In this document: positions 53,848-64,000 of the stretch, piece after piece
Layout: every line of letters starts with the position of its first letter
How positions within the stretch are numbered: the stretch's first letter is position 1
Assembly: GCF_020080835.1 (NCBI RefSeq)
Contig: NC_058161.1
Location: 7,604,001-7,668,000, forward strand
Origin: Cotesia glomerata
Lineage: Eukaryota > Arthropoda > Insecta > Hymenoptera > Braconidae
Reading direction: 5' to 3'
DNA length: 64,000 bases
Notes under the pieces: generated by a model
The model's database searches: none
Seen by the model: the letters and a program-made list of their open reading frames with translations, nothing else
What the model was told of the DNA's origin: nothing
Program-made: the position numbers and the translations under genes

Positions 53848-54285
53848 TATATATGATCATATATAATTATATATAATCATATATGAAATCATATATAGTC
53901 ATACATGATTATATATAGGGTCATATATAATTATATATAAGCCTATACATAATTAGATCTGATCAGATCTGATCATATATAAATCTATATATAATTAGAT
54001 CCGATCATACCTGGTTGTTATAACCCCATATATAATCATATATAAGTCTATATATGATCAGATCTGATTATATATAACTCTATATATAATTAGATCTGAT
54101 CATACCTGGCTGTTACAACCCCATATATAACCATTTATAAGTCTATATATAATTAGATATGATCATACCTGGCTGTTATAACTCCATACATAATCATGTA
54201 TAAGTCTATATATGATCAGATCTGGTTATATATAAGTCTATATATAATCAGATCTGATAATATATAGGTCTATATATAATTCCAA
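53848..54285. repeat. Left subterminal palindromic array
   Basis: Repeats of TATATATAATTAGATCTGAT and CATACCTGGCTGTTATAACC. The latter block occurs three times with small changes (starting about 54006, 54101 and 54164). Many units are self-complementary around GATC (AGATCTGATCAGATCT-like). Candidate transposase-binding sites. Confidence 0.75.
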
Positions 54286-54699
54286 AATTCTCAAATAATT
54301 TTAATACTACATGAATAAATAACTGAAAATTACATTTCATGATAAATTGATAAATCATACACAAAAGATTTTTTCATTTGGCATAATATTGCATGAAAAA
54401 GAATAATAATATCAATTTCATATTGTAATTAAAAAATAAAAAAAAATTTACTTTTTGTAAATTTTAAACCGGATAAAACACGGTAACCGATTGGTTCTAC
54501 AACAGTAATTGTTTTTTTCAAGTTTTTTAAAAATGCACAGTAAATACAGCAGAGTAGTTTGAAAAATATGTAAAATTTATTTATTTTCATTTAATTAATA
54601 AAAAAATTAATTTTATAAATAAAAAATTCTAAAATATCTATTTCTCAATTAGAAAAAAATTTTGCGAAAAAATTGAAAAGTACATAATTAATTGAAAAG

Positions 54700-55240
54700 T
54701 TCTAGAGCAACTTGGAAGATTTTTCAAAAGTAGCGTCAAAAAAATTCAGCAATCACTTGTGGTATTTATCTGAACAACTTATTTGTTTGTCATTATTTGA
54801 TAATAATGTTAGCGCAGAAATCAAATTAAAATTAATTGAATCGATTCAGAAAAAAAAAAGTCAAATTAAAAACTTTAAACGATTTAATGTAAAAAATTTT
54901 AATATTAATTCCTTACTAAACAAAGAATTGTATGAATTTGAATCAGAAGAGTCGATGATTATTTTTAAAAGGTTGGAACTCCCAACTGATTTTTTAAATT
55001 TACATCATGATCAGTGGATATCTGACAAAAGTTACAATACATGCCTCAAAATTTAAAAAAAATTTACACGTTGTTAATGATACTGCGGAACAGGCGGTCC
55101 AATTGATGGAAGCCTACAATAAAAACTTAACTGCTGATGAAGAGCAGAAACAGTACTTATTGCAAGTTGTAGCTATGCACAGGAAAAAATTTCCAAATGC
55201 TAATAAGCAGCCATTAATGTTACCATTTTTAGATAAATGA
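54700..55240 (+). pseudogene. Decayed element-encoded ORF (frameshifted)
   Basis: Two overlapping plus frames make one broken protein. The first (to 55056) contains KKFSNHLWYLSEQLICLSLF and KLELPTDFLN-type text. The second (about 55045-55240) continues with NDTAEQAVQLMEAYN and EEQKQYLLQVVAMHRKKFP and ends at TGA. The shift lies in the A-rich run near 55050-55065. There is no ATG at the start and a TAG lies just upstream, so the N-terminus is also lost. This looks like the C-terminal part of a protein family I believe recurs in arthropod repeats, but I cannot name it or claim transposase motifs. Its position inside the TA-flanked element suggests it belongs to it. Confidence 0.55.
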
Positions 55241-55760
55241 AAAAATGAAATTTTTTGTAATTATAACGATTAATTAATAATAATTTGACTTAGATTATTA
55301 TATTGAAACGAATCAATACTTTAATTAAAAATTTTAATGCTCAAAAATGTACAATTAAATTAAATTATTCATGTAAGAGTAATAAATTGAAAATTAAATG
55401 GAATTTAATGTGTATTTTTTTAAATGTTACCGTTTAACGGGCTATAACTTCGAAAATAGTGGTTCTACAGTCTTCGTCCAAAGAGATATTTTTGTAGAAA
55501 ATTTAATTTCCTACAAAAGCCATGAGAAGATTTTTCGAAAAAAAATTTTTTTAATAACGAAAAGTCCACTTGAAACAAAAAAAAAATTTTTCCTGTGTTA
55601 TTTAAATGGGAAATCGAATTTTTTGATGAGCTAAGCCGCTATTGGACTTAAAACCTTTAGCTCAGCGGCATAATTTTTTATTTTCTATATACCACCAGAT
55701 TTTCTGGTATAGCAGTAAAAAAAAAATATCGCCTAAATATGACACACCCTAATAAACATG

Positions 55761-55932
55761 TCTGTTCATATATAAACAGATCAAGTTATGTATGATTAGA
55801 CCTGGCCAATTTTTGGATCTGATCATATATAAGTGATTATACATATTCATATATAAACATATCTGTTCATATATAATCAGATCAAGTTATGTATGATTAG
55901 ACCTGGCCAATTTTTGGATCTGATCATATATA
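55761..55932. repeat. Right subterminal 101-bp tandem repeat
   Basis: TCTGTTCATATATAA(A/T)CAG with GATCAAGTTATGTATGATTA and ACCTGGCCAATTTTTGGATC occurs twice, starting at 55761 and 55862. Each copy shares the GATCATATATA motif with the left array. Confidence 0.85.
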
Positions 55933-56712
55933 GACGATTATGCATGATTATATATGATTAGATAAAATCTTTTTTTATCGGGTACCTAGTTTTTTGGCAG
56001 TAAAATATAATCTATTCAAAAATAAGAGTAGAAATTAGTCAAAATCCGTGACTATTTGAAAATTTTGTCGATAAAGAAACAGTTTTTTCCATTAATAAAC
56101 TGTTTTTTTTTTTTTTATTATTGAAATAACCAGTAGTTGATTCATGATTCCATTAATTTATTAATTGATCTTGTTATTTTACGCGGCGAATGTTAATTAC
56201 GTAATTTATTAACTATAAAATCGCAAAAACTTATTTATCTTGACAGGCTGCCAGAGTAAATAGAAATAATAAAATATTGTAATGAGTATTACTATTTAAT
56301 ACGCATTATATTTTCTTAGAATCAATAGCCTTGAAGCTACTTCATGATGTCATAATTGTGGAGTAATATAACTATTATTTTATTTTCTACTGAACTATAA
56401 CAGATAAGACAGTAAATACAAAAAGAGGCTCGTCCCAACCGGTCGAACCTGATTCGTCGACTACTTTCTTTTGTATACTTTAAGTCTAAGACGGTTTCTA
56501 GACATTTAAGATGAATACATTGGATATATATGTATTCTATGTTAGTAATATGTTGATATTCTAAAAGAATCCGCTTTTATTAAATTATTAATAATAATTT
56601 AAAGTAATCTATAAAATCTGTAAATTTATTACGTAATTTTTATTTTTTTTCTTATTGTTACATTTTTATTATTCTGACAATAACTGCCAAAGTTTTGGGG
56701 TAATAATATTAA

Positions 56713-57456
56713 GGGGTTAGGGGTAGTCAGAATTTTCAAAAAATCGATTTTTTTTTACATTTTCTTTAAGTATAATATCTTAAAAATATTCTCTGAAAAT
56801 TTGGAGTGAATCCGACAAATACTTTTCGAGTTATTCGACAAATAACAAAGGGCGCTCAGGCACTCCAAAGCGTTAGAGAGCAGGTATAGCTCTCGAGAGT
56901 AGAAAACTTTAAATGCATTTTTCTCAAAATTATTTTTTCTGAACTGGTGATCACTGTAACTCGAAAACCGCTTATTAGATTTCAATGAAATTTATACAGC
57001 TTTTGAAAAACATAAAAACCTATAGCCTGATAGAAGGATTTTTTTTTTCAAAAATTTCGATTTTTTATAAATAATTAACTGTTGGTTTTTTTCCGAAAAT
57101 CTAGAGAAAAATTTCTTGAAGCCGTCATTTTATTAATTTTCAAAAAAAAAAAAAAACTTCGATCAGGCACAAGATTATCTATTAACAAAACTATTTTTTT
57201 TTGTCTGATTGATTTTCGATAAATCTCTAAGGATTTATAATCACCACAAGTACTTTTTTTTTAAAACTGGGTCAACATAAACAGCCATAACTTTTGAAAC
57301 TATCAATTTTTTTTTTTTTTTTTTCAAAATTTTGTGAAGTTAAGTTAAAAAATTGTCCAATGATGCTATATTACTTTTATAAAGTAAAATGATTTACTGG
57401 CAAAAAAAAATTATTGAAAATTCTCATTTAGTATGTCTCTGACTACCCCTAACCCA
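56713..57456. mobile_element. 744-bp MITE flanked by TTAA
   Basis: The left end GGGGTTAGGGGTAGTCAG (56713-56730) and right end CTGACTACCCCTAACCCA (57439-57456) are inverted repeats with a single difference at the outermost base. Both are flanked by TTAA (56709-56712; 57457-57460). There is no internal coding capacity. The TTAA duplication suggests piggyBac-like mobilisation, although the termini begin GGGG rather than the usual CC(C). Confidence 0.75.
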
Positions 57457-57950
57457 TTAATTATATAATCACAGGGATAGTAAATTTATTACTTTTTTTA
57501 CTATTCACGATAGTCTTGACTGTATTTTTTTTTATTTTTGCACTGTTCGATATATTTTATCCTATTACAATTAATCTTTATTTGTTTTGTTCATAACATC
57601 CGTTCTTATATTGAAACATTTGATCATTTAAAGTTAGTCTTTCACAACTTGTGAATTCCTTTCATATTTTGCCCTGAAAAAAGGGCAACTGAGGAAGTGG
57701 GTTCGGGGGTAATATCGTGGTGGGAGAATTGCGAAGCCCCCCATTCTAAAGATTTTTTTTTATGTAATATTTAAAACTAAATTTATAATAAATTTGAGTA
57801 TGATAATACTTCGATAGTTTACTCAAATGGAAAAAAATTGTTGTTCGTTTTAATAGATAATATTGAGTGTTTTGTTGTCTCCTTCATGCTCTTTATTGTT
57901 GTCTTTTTTTCCATTCCGTTTATAATCTGGATTAGACAAAATTAAAACTT

Positions 57951-58112
57951 ATACAGAAAAAAAATTATCTTGAATCAAGAGAAAAATTCTTGAATCAAAT
58001 AAAATTTACTTAAGCTAAGAAAAATTTTTTAGTCTAAGAATTTTCCTGTTCAAATCAGGAAGATGAAGTTTTTCAAAATTATTTACTTGATTTAAGTTAT
58101 TTTTTTTCTGTG
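57951..58112. mobile_element. Copy B of the dispersed foldback/MITE family
   Basis: Starts ATACAGAAAAAAAATTATCT and ends TTATTTTTTTTCTGTGAATC, with inverted TTGAATCAAG/CTTGATTTAAG arms. It shares a roughly 60-base near-identical block, including GAATCAAATAAAATTTACTT, with the complement of the copy at 62764-62917. Confidence 0.7.
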
Positions 58113-60134
58113 AATCCTTATTGTCGCAGTTTATACTTACTTCATTTTTTCTGACAAATTAATCCGGTTTCTAATTTGTTTTCTATGAATACTATTATAA
58201 ATTAATTACAATATTAAATTTTTTTTTTTATAAAAAAATCAATTTTCAGAGCAGGAAAATAAAAAAAAAATGAAATAACAAGACACAAAGACTCGAATGG
58301 CATGTAGGTTGGAACGTACATGCGTTACAACCTAATTAAACTCAGATTCTTCCAGTCCATTATTACTCAATTAATTAACAACTCCTTAAATCAAATATCA
58401 AATTTTTCCGCCGCCAATACAAGAAATCGATATCACTATAAATTATAACATCAAAAGAAAGCAACATAAGTGTCGTGAGTTTAACAAGCGACAATTTTCG
58501 CGCCCGTGATGATACCTTGGAGAAAGGAAAAATATATATATTATTAAGCGTGTCTTCACGGTAGTTGAACACCCACTTCGCAATGGTATTTTTTCTCCCA
58601 TTTCCCCCCTCTCTTTTGTCCGCCTGTATACTATGTATGTAAAGATTTGGTCGGTTCAACTTTGGCGGGAATTACCGGGGATCCCCCCAGCCGTGTCTTT
58701 TCTTCTTTCCATTTCCCCATCCATAGACACTTCAACCGCGTGTGCTTCGAACACTTGTTATCCTTACTCGGTACTTAGTTTATATCTGTAACGTGCAACG
58801 AAAAGAACTTACTTAGTTTGTTATTTAAATTAAAAACCAAAGTGATTATTTTTTTTAATCTACAATAGCAAGTTTGATTTTTTACCTTATTTTATATTGT
58901 AAATAATCAACACAACATCGCAGAATTTACTCTTCTCTCGTACTTGAATAAGAACAAACTGTTATCAATTTATGAACTGTAGGTAAGTCACAATTAATTT
59001 ATCGATTAAAAATTTTTATCCCATAGCTTATTTATTTTATCAATCTAAAAAAATATTCTTGTAATCTTCCGACTGTGAAGTGATTGTTTCTTTTACCGTT
59101 CGTTAATTGGCATCTTTTAAAACTGACCCCAATTAAAGTTATGAAATTTTGGGCCGGACAGTATGTTATTGTCTGGTCTGTACGTATATTAACAAAAGTT
59201 CGTTCTCGCAAATTGTCTGGAAGGTGCACGACCTTAATGCAACGTTGCATAACGATAATAGCAGATTTAAATCACGATGAATATCCTCGGACTTGTGTTA
59301 AGATCTGGAAAAATATGCAGGAAGTCCGAATCACTTTCACTTTATGCGAAACAATTCAAAGGTATTGTTAGCCATACTTTCCTTACTCTTCATCTCAAAA
59401 TCCATCAATCATCAAAAAAATAAAAATTATCATTTATTATTTTAATTTGTTACACAACATACTTTCCAAATGATGCATTATTTATTGTTATTGCATAAGT
59501 AATTATTTCAGAAAAAGTCATTGTCATTAGCTTAATTGTTTAAAAACAAATTAGCTGGCAATTTACTGATTTAGCGTACGAAGATATATCTGAGAACATC
59601 AATACTAGCATCGTAAATACGTTAAAAAGCATATACGTACATGAATGTGCTTTTGTGTCCTCAGTTAAGTTAGAAGTAATTATTAACGGCGAATGATTGT
59701 CATAGCGGTCTTTGGCTTACTTGCGGTCCGAGGATCAATTTTATCCTTCTGCGACCGTGACGTCGACGTGTTAAGAATGGAGTACCATGACTTTAAACAT
59801 TTTTATCCTCTCTCGTAGTGTAGCCCACTATTTCCTGCATCTGGGATATTAAAGACATACAATAATATAAATACGTTTTGACACTATAATTTTATTTAAA
59901 TACCACAACACGTGTTACTTGTACTTATGAAACATACCTCAATTAAAGACACCAGTTTAGTGAAAAAAACAAGTACATACGACCTTAAATACCTTTGTTT
60001 AAAATATTACCAAATTCTTCACCGACTGTTCACTATTTCGACATCTTTAACGATCCATACGTCTTTAAACACTGTTTGTACTTGTTTTGTTTTCTTTTGA
60101 ATTTAATACCTATAATTATCCATTTATTTTTCAG
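58113..60134. other. Upstream region of the artichoke-like gene
   Basis: The stretch 58560-58800 is GC-richer (GGATCCCCCCAGCC, CCGCGTGTG) and may be the promoter. A donor TGTAG|GTAAGT at 58982 could end a non-coding first exon that joins an acceptor TTTATTTTTCAG at 60134. Other open frames (59032-59371, both strands) have no recognisable content and are not called. Confidence 0.3.
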
Positions 60135-60179
60135 AGGGACGAGAGATGATGAAAAAGTGACTATTTAATTGTTATCAAA

Positions 60180-63100
60180 ATGGGAACAACGTCGGAAGGG
60201 CGACAAGGCGTATGCCTGTTTTTTTTGTTGATTTTTATTGTTAAACTTGTTGATTGCCAAGATGATTATGGGTGCCCATCGCAAGAGAAAATTTTACCAT
60301 GCAGATGTTCTATGAGGGATATGGAATATCAAATATGGTAATTTTTAATTATTTTTATTGTTACAAGATTTAATAAAATTTCATTTTATTCAATATTTCT
60401 TAATAATTTTTCAATCTCAGAATAATATATCATAAATAAGATAAACTTTGCAATTTATATATAAATTTTTTTATTTATTCAATACATGAATTTTTTACAA
60501 AAGTGATACTAAATAATTACTTTTGACTTTTTAAATTAATATCTCTTTCAAAAATAATTATGGAAGCTCATTAAAATCATTTTGTTAAATACTCATTTCT
60601 GCAATTAGCTCATTTTGATTTTTTAATAATTTTTTAATAGTATCATTTTATAACTTTATTGTTATAATTATACTTTATTTTTTAATAGATAATTAATTAT
60701 GTTAATTTTGTTATTAATTAAATATTTATTTAATTTTTATCTTTTAATTATCAATAAAGTTTTGTACAACAACTTGTACTCAGCGCGATAAATTTCTTTC
60801 AATTATAAAGAATAAATGAATGAGTTTACTCTAAACGATAACATAAATACTACGCAATTAATAATTATTAACAAAAAAAACAAAATTTTTAATTAATGAA
60901 AAAAAAAAAAAAACAAATGAATTCTTTTCAGGTGTAGCCACAGTGAATTACCAAAAGTACTTGAAGGCTTAAAAGCAGTAAGTCATTATATAAGTCATCC
61001 AGTGGACGAGTTGATCCTCGAAAATAACAATTTACCAAGTTTACCTGGAAAAGTATTCACAAATTTACGGGTGTTGCGCCTAATGTTACGGAACAATCAC
61101 TTGGAGCGAGTGTCTTCAGGGTGGTTAGACGGTTTGCACGATTCTTTGCTAGAATTATTTATCGTCGAGCCGGAATTGCGGTCATTACCCATTGACAGTT
61201 TAGACAATCTCATGGGTCTTGAAGCAATTACCCTGCAAAGTAGATCAATGAAACGTTTACCTAGATTATCAAGTTTAACAAAACTTCGTTATCTTCAAGT
61301 AAATTCACTAACTTTACTCGAGTTGTCGCCGATGAATTTCCGCGATTTACCAAATTTAGAACAACTACATATATTTGGTAGCCCGAAATTGATGCGCTTG
61401 GAAGCTGGGCTGTTTAAAAACTTGCCAAAATTGGCGCTGATAAATATAACCAGCTGTGGAATTGTTTGGATTCATCCACGTGCATTTATTGATCTTCCAG
61501 AATTAAGGGAAATATCATTCGAAGACAACAAGATTCCCGATGCTGCAATAGTCGGTCGCGCTATGATAGACCTACCAGTTTTATCAGTGATTCGTCTAAA
61601 CAGCAATAAAATTACGCGGTTACAAGAGGAAGCGTTTATAAATTTACCATCATTGAGCAGACTCTATCTCACCGGAAATTTCATAACTGAAATATTTCCC
61701 GGAGCTTTTCAGATGCTACCAGTTTTACGTGTGTTGGATTTAAACTACAATCTGATTAGCAGAGTACATCCAGATTTTTTCATCCAACGTACTGGTAGCA
61801 CTTTAGAGGAGCTATGGGTAATGGGTAATCGTTTGAATCATGTAAACGAACTTCGTGCTATCCTAGAAGCATTGCCACGATTGAAGTTTCTAGATGCATC
61901 TTACAATCAATTTGAAGAGATTCCATTCGGTACTCTGAGAGGCCATCCAACTCTCGAGCGTCTTCACCTTGATCACAATAGACTCACTTTCTTGCAGCGA
62001 GAAACTTTTTCAGCAATGCCAGCACTAAGAGAATTGAGGCTTAGAAATAATTCACTGACTAATCTTCTAGAAGCTCCCTTTTGGAATTTACCTGGATTAA
62101 AAGTAAGTTCATTTTTAGGGAGATTTCTTTAGAAATCTAGTTATTTTAGCCGGTGTGTTTTATTTCATCGAGTTTGCCGAAAAATAGCATTGGCTCAAGT
62201 ATTTTATTTATGTATATGTGACATAACGCGCCATATCGATAGGACTGCGTCCACAATTCTTAACCGATCTTCATGAAATTTTGTGGACTTATTTTGTGAA
62301 TCAATACCCGGATAAACTTCAAAAATGAGTGAAATCGGCCGATTAATTTACGAGTTTTAGGTGCTGGAAAATTTTTTTAATTTTCAAAAAATTTTGAATT
62401 TCGTCAATTTTATAAAAATAATTTTCCAAGTGTAAAAGATAGATAAAATCTATTAAATTTATCTTAAAATTAACATCATTACCTTCAATTTAAGCGTTTA
62501 TTCGTCTAATTTTGATGATTTATTAAATTAATTCCGTGATTTTCAAATTTAAAAAAAAATTTTTCAATTAATGTATTTTGAACCTTTTTCTTTAAAACAT
62601 TTTTCAGCCGTAAAAATTAGCTTAAATCTATTGAATTTATGTCAAAATTCACATAATTATTTTCAATTCAAGCTATTATTTGTCGAATTTTGATATTTTT
62701 TTCAATTTATTTCATAGTTCAAAAAATTAAAAATAAATAAATTCTTAATTTTAATCGTCAAATACATAGAAAAAAAAATTTATTTGAATTCTTCTTCTTG
62801 ATCTTCTTGATTTGAGTAGAAAAATTTTTAAACTAAGAAATTTTTCTTGGCTTAAGTAAATTTTATTTGATTCAAGAATTTTTCACTTGATTCAAGTTAA
62901 TTTTTTTTTCAGTGTAGCTTTCATATATCACAAATTCTATTTTTTAGGTAGATTTCTTTTTCAATTGAATAATAATAAATAAAATTTTTTACAGGGACTT
63001 GATTTATCTGAAAACTACTTTAGACACGTCGAACCAGCACTTTTCGAAAATTTGCCGAATTTACGTAGACTCGATCTGAGTGGCAACGGAATAGGAATGA

Positions 63101-63701
63101 TAGAACCAGAGTCTTTTTTGAATGTACCAGCTCTGGAGTATTTAAACTTATCCCACAATGCTATCTCTATAATCCATCCTATGACAATGAGACACTTGTC
63201 AAGTTTATACGAACTGGACATCGGTTGGAATCGACTTATCGAAGTGGTACCAAGTCTGCCGAAGAACATAGAGCATCTTCATCTGCCGATGAACCGCATC
63301 GTTATGTTGCCAGCATTAAAAAATCAAGACTTGGTACTTCCGGCATTAAGATCGCTAGATTTGAATGCCAATGGTATTGAAAGAATTTTACCCGGGTCCT
63401 TGAGCGAGCTGCCTAATTTGAAGAAATTGAAGCTAGGTTACAATGCGATAAGAGTGATTGAAGACGGGACCTTTGATCGACTTGCCAGGCTCGAGCAGTT
63501 GGATCTCAGACACAACCGCATTATGTCTCTTCATGGTAGAAGTTTGAAACCCCTTAGAATGCTGATGGACTTAAATTTGGGGGGCAATAGATTGGAACTT
63601 ATACGACCTGATATCTTTGGTGACAACGTTGAGCTTCAGCTGATTGATTTGGCGAGAAATAATTTAGCTCAAATTCCTCACACGATATTTTCTTCGACAC
63701 G
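60180..63701 (+). CDS. atk: Secreted leucine-rich-repeat protein, artichoke-like, 5' part
   Basis: Three coding exons are visible: 60180-60337, 60932-62102 and 62995-63701, in frame through GT-AG joints and giving 678 codons plus two bases. A further acceptor (TTTCAG) ends at 63999, so the next exon starts at the last base of the window. The start MGTTSEGR precedes a signal-peptide core (CLFFLLIFIVKLV, residues 12-24) and a cysteine cluster (C32, C41, C43, C54; PCRCSMRD) capping the repeats. More than twenty LRRs of the LxxLxLxxNxI/LxxI type follow. There is no membrane segment in this part. The CPSQ-LPCRCS-CSHSELP N-cap and long uninterrupted LRR array resemble insect artichoke, an extracellular-matrix protein of sensory cilia; chaoptin or convoluted are alternatives. 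No catalytic function is expected. Preceded by an acceptor at 60134. Confidence 0.75.
62764..62917. mobile_element. Copy C of the dispersed foldback/MITE family, inverted, in an LRR-gene intron
   Basis: Located in the intron 62103-62994. Its complement begins GCTACACTGAAAAAAAAATT and carries the GAATCAAATAAAATTTACTT block of copy B. The inverted ends are intact; the element has no coding capacity and does not disturb the splice sites. Confidence 0.7.
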
Positions 63702-64000
63702 GTAATAATAATGTTTATTTAATATTTTTTAAAATTTATGTGATTAATTATAATTGTTTTGATTTTGATGATCATAAGTATGTAATTGAGTAAAAATAAT
63801 AGTCTTTTGTATTTATTTTTAATGAAAATCTACTTTCAGTTATGCAATTCAAAAAATTATTAATTGTCGTTGAGAAAGTTTAATTCGATAATTATTACGG
63901 TCTTGTGATTTCGATGAATGTTTAAAAATAATAGTCACTTACAATTAATTAAATATCACTTTAGAAAAAAAAAAATAAAATCATTTTTTATAATTTCAGA

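Larger units (their letters stand above)
53822..55982. mobile_element. 2.16-kb TA-flanked DNA transposon with subterminal palindromic repeats
   Basis: The left end CCCGATGAAAAAAG(53822-) and right end (complement CCCGATAAAAAAAG, ending 55982) are inverted repeats. They agree at about 85 percent over roughly 40 bases, and TA lies outside each (53820-53821; 55983-55984). Inside each end are arrays of ATATATGATCAGATCTGAT-type palindromes: 53848-54285 at left and 55761-55970 at right. The centre holds a broken coding sequence (54712-55240). Imperfect TIRs and the broken frame indicate an old, inactive copy. Probably a Tc1/mariner-like or other TA-targeting element; the superfamily is not established. 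Confidence 0.75.

Noticed and set aside
59032..59371. Overlapping frames on both strands upstream of the LRR gene
   Set aside because: The plus frame lacks ATG; neither shows a domain; they fall in the probable first intron.
1..64000. CRISPR arrays, operons, prokaryotic or integrated viral genes
   Set aside because: No regularly spaced direct repeats, no intronless bacterial-type gene runs and no recognisable viral proteins; the sequence is ordinary insect nuclear DNA.

Overview
This window is AT-rich nuclear DNA from an insect. All recognisable genes are split by GT-AG introns, intergenic and intronic sequence is full of A/T runs and microsatellites, and the products (Tribbles, LIN-7/Veli, BAP18, BCDIN3D, CSN8, threonine dehydrogenase, an artichoke/chaoptin-type LRR protein) are animal housekeeping or developmental proteins. 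A hymenopteran, possibly a parasitoid wasp, is my best guess from base composition and the style of the repeats. That is inference, because no single sequence here proves the order. I rebuilt six full gene models and one gene cut by the right edge by following splice sites and reading frame across every intron. A further probable coding exon lies at the left edge.

Layout. 1-13.5 kb: a first coding exon of an unrecognised minus-strand gene (128-410), preceded by a long non-coding region. That region holds a compact minus-strand promoter with three perfect TGACGTCA sites, a TATA-like box and an initiator (2131-2413), a GC-rich island (8.04-8.64 kb) and several microsatellites. 13.5-22.7 kb: four compact minus-strand genes in a row: COP9 signalosome subunit 8, lin-7, BAP18 and BCDIN3D. 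A 1,045-bp transposon with perfect 61-bp inverted ends sits between the last two. 22.7-41.4 kb: a gene-poor stretch with foldback elements, a 238-bp piggyBac-type MITE and structured hairpins. 41.5-49.1 kb: tribbles (+), with an Inr+DPE promoter candidate about 2.9 kb upstream of the start codon and introns of 0.7 and 2.9 kb. 50.8-53.4 kb: mitochondrial L-threonine 3-dehydrogenase (-). 53.8-58.1 kb: a transposon cluster, comprising a 2.16-kb TA-flanked element with palindromic subterminal repeats and a decayed ORF, a 744-bp TTAA-flanked MITE, and a copy of a dispersed foldback family. 60.2-64.0 kb: the 5' part of a secreted leucine-rich-repeat gene, artichoke-like (+), running off the right edge.

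The genes do not form one pathway. CSN8 and Tribbles both touch ubiquitin-ligase control (COP9 deneddylation of cullins; a COP1-binding DQIVP tail on Tribbles), but their positions imply no co-regulation. I found no evidence of an undescribed multi-gene system. The observations most worth a second look are the clustered-CRE promoter, the two well-delimited transposons, the double hairpin at 29.1 kb and the Inr+DPE promoter assigned to tribbles.
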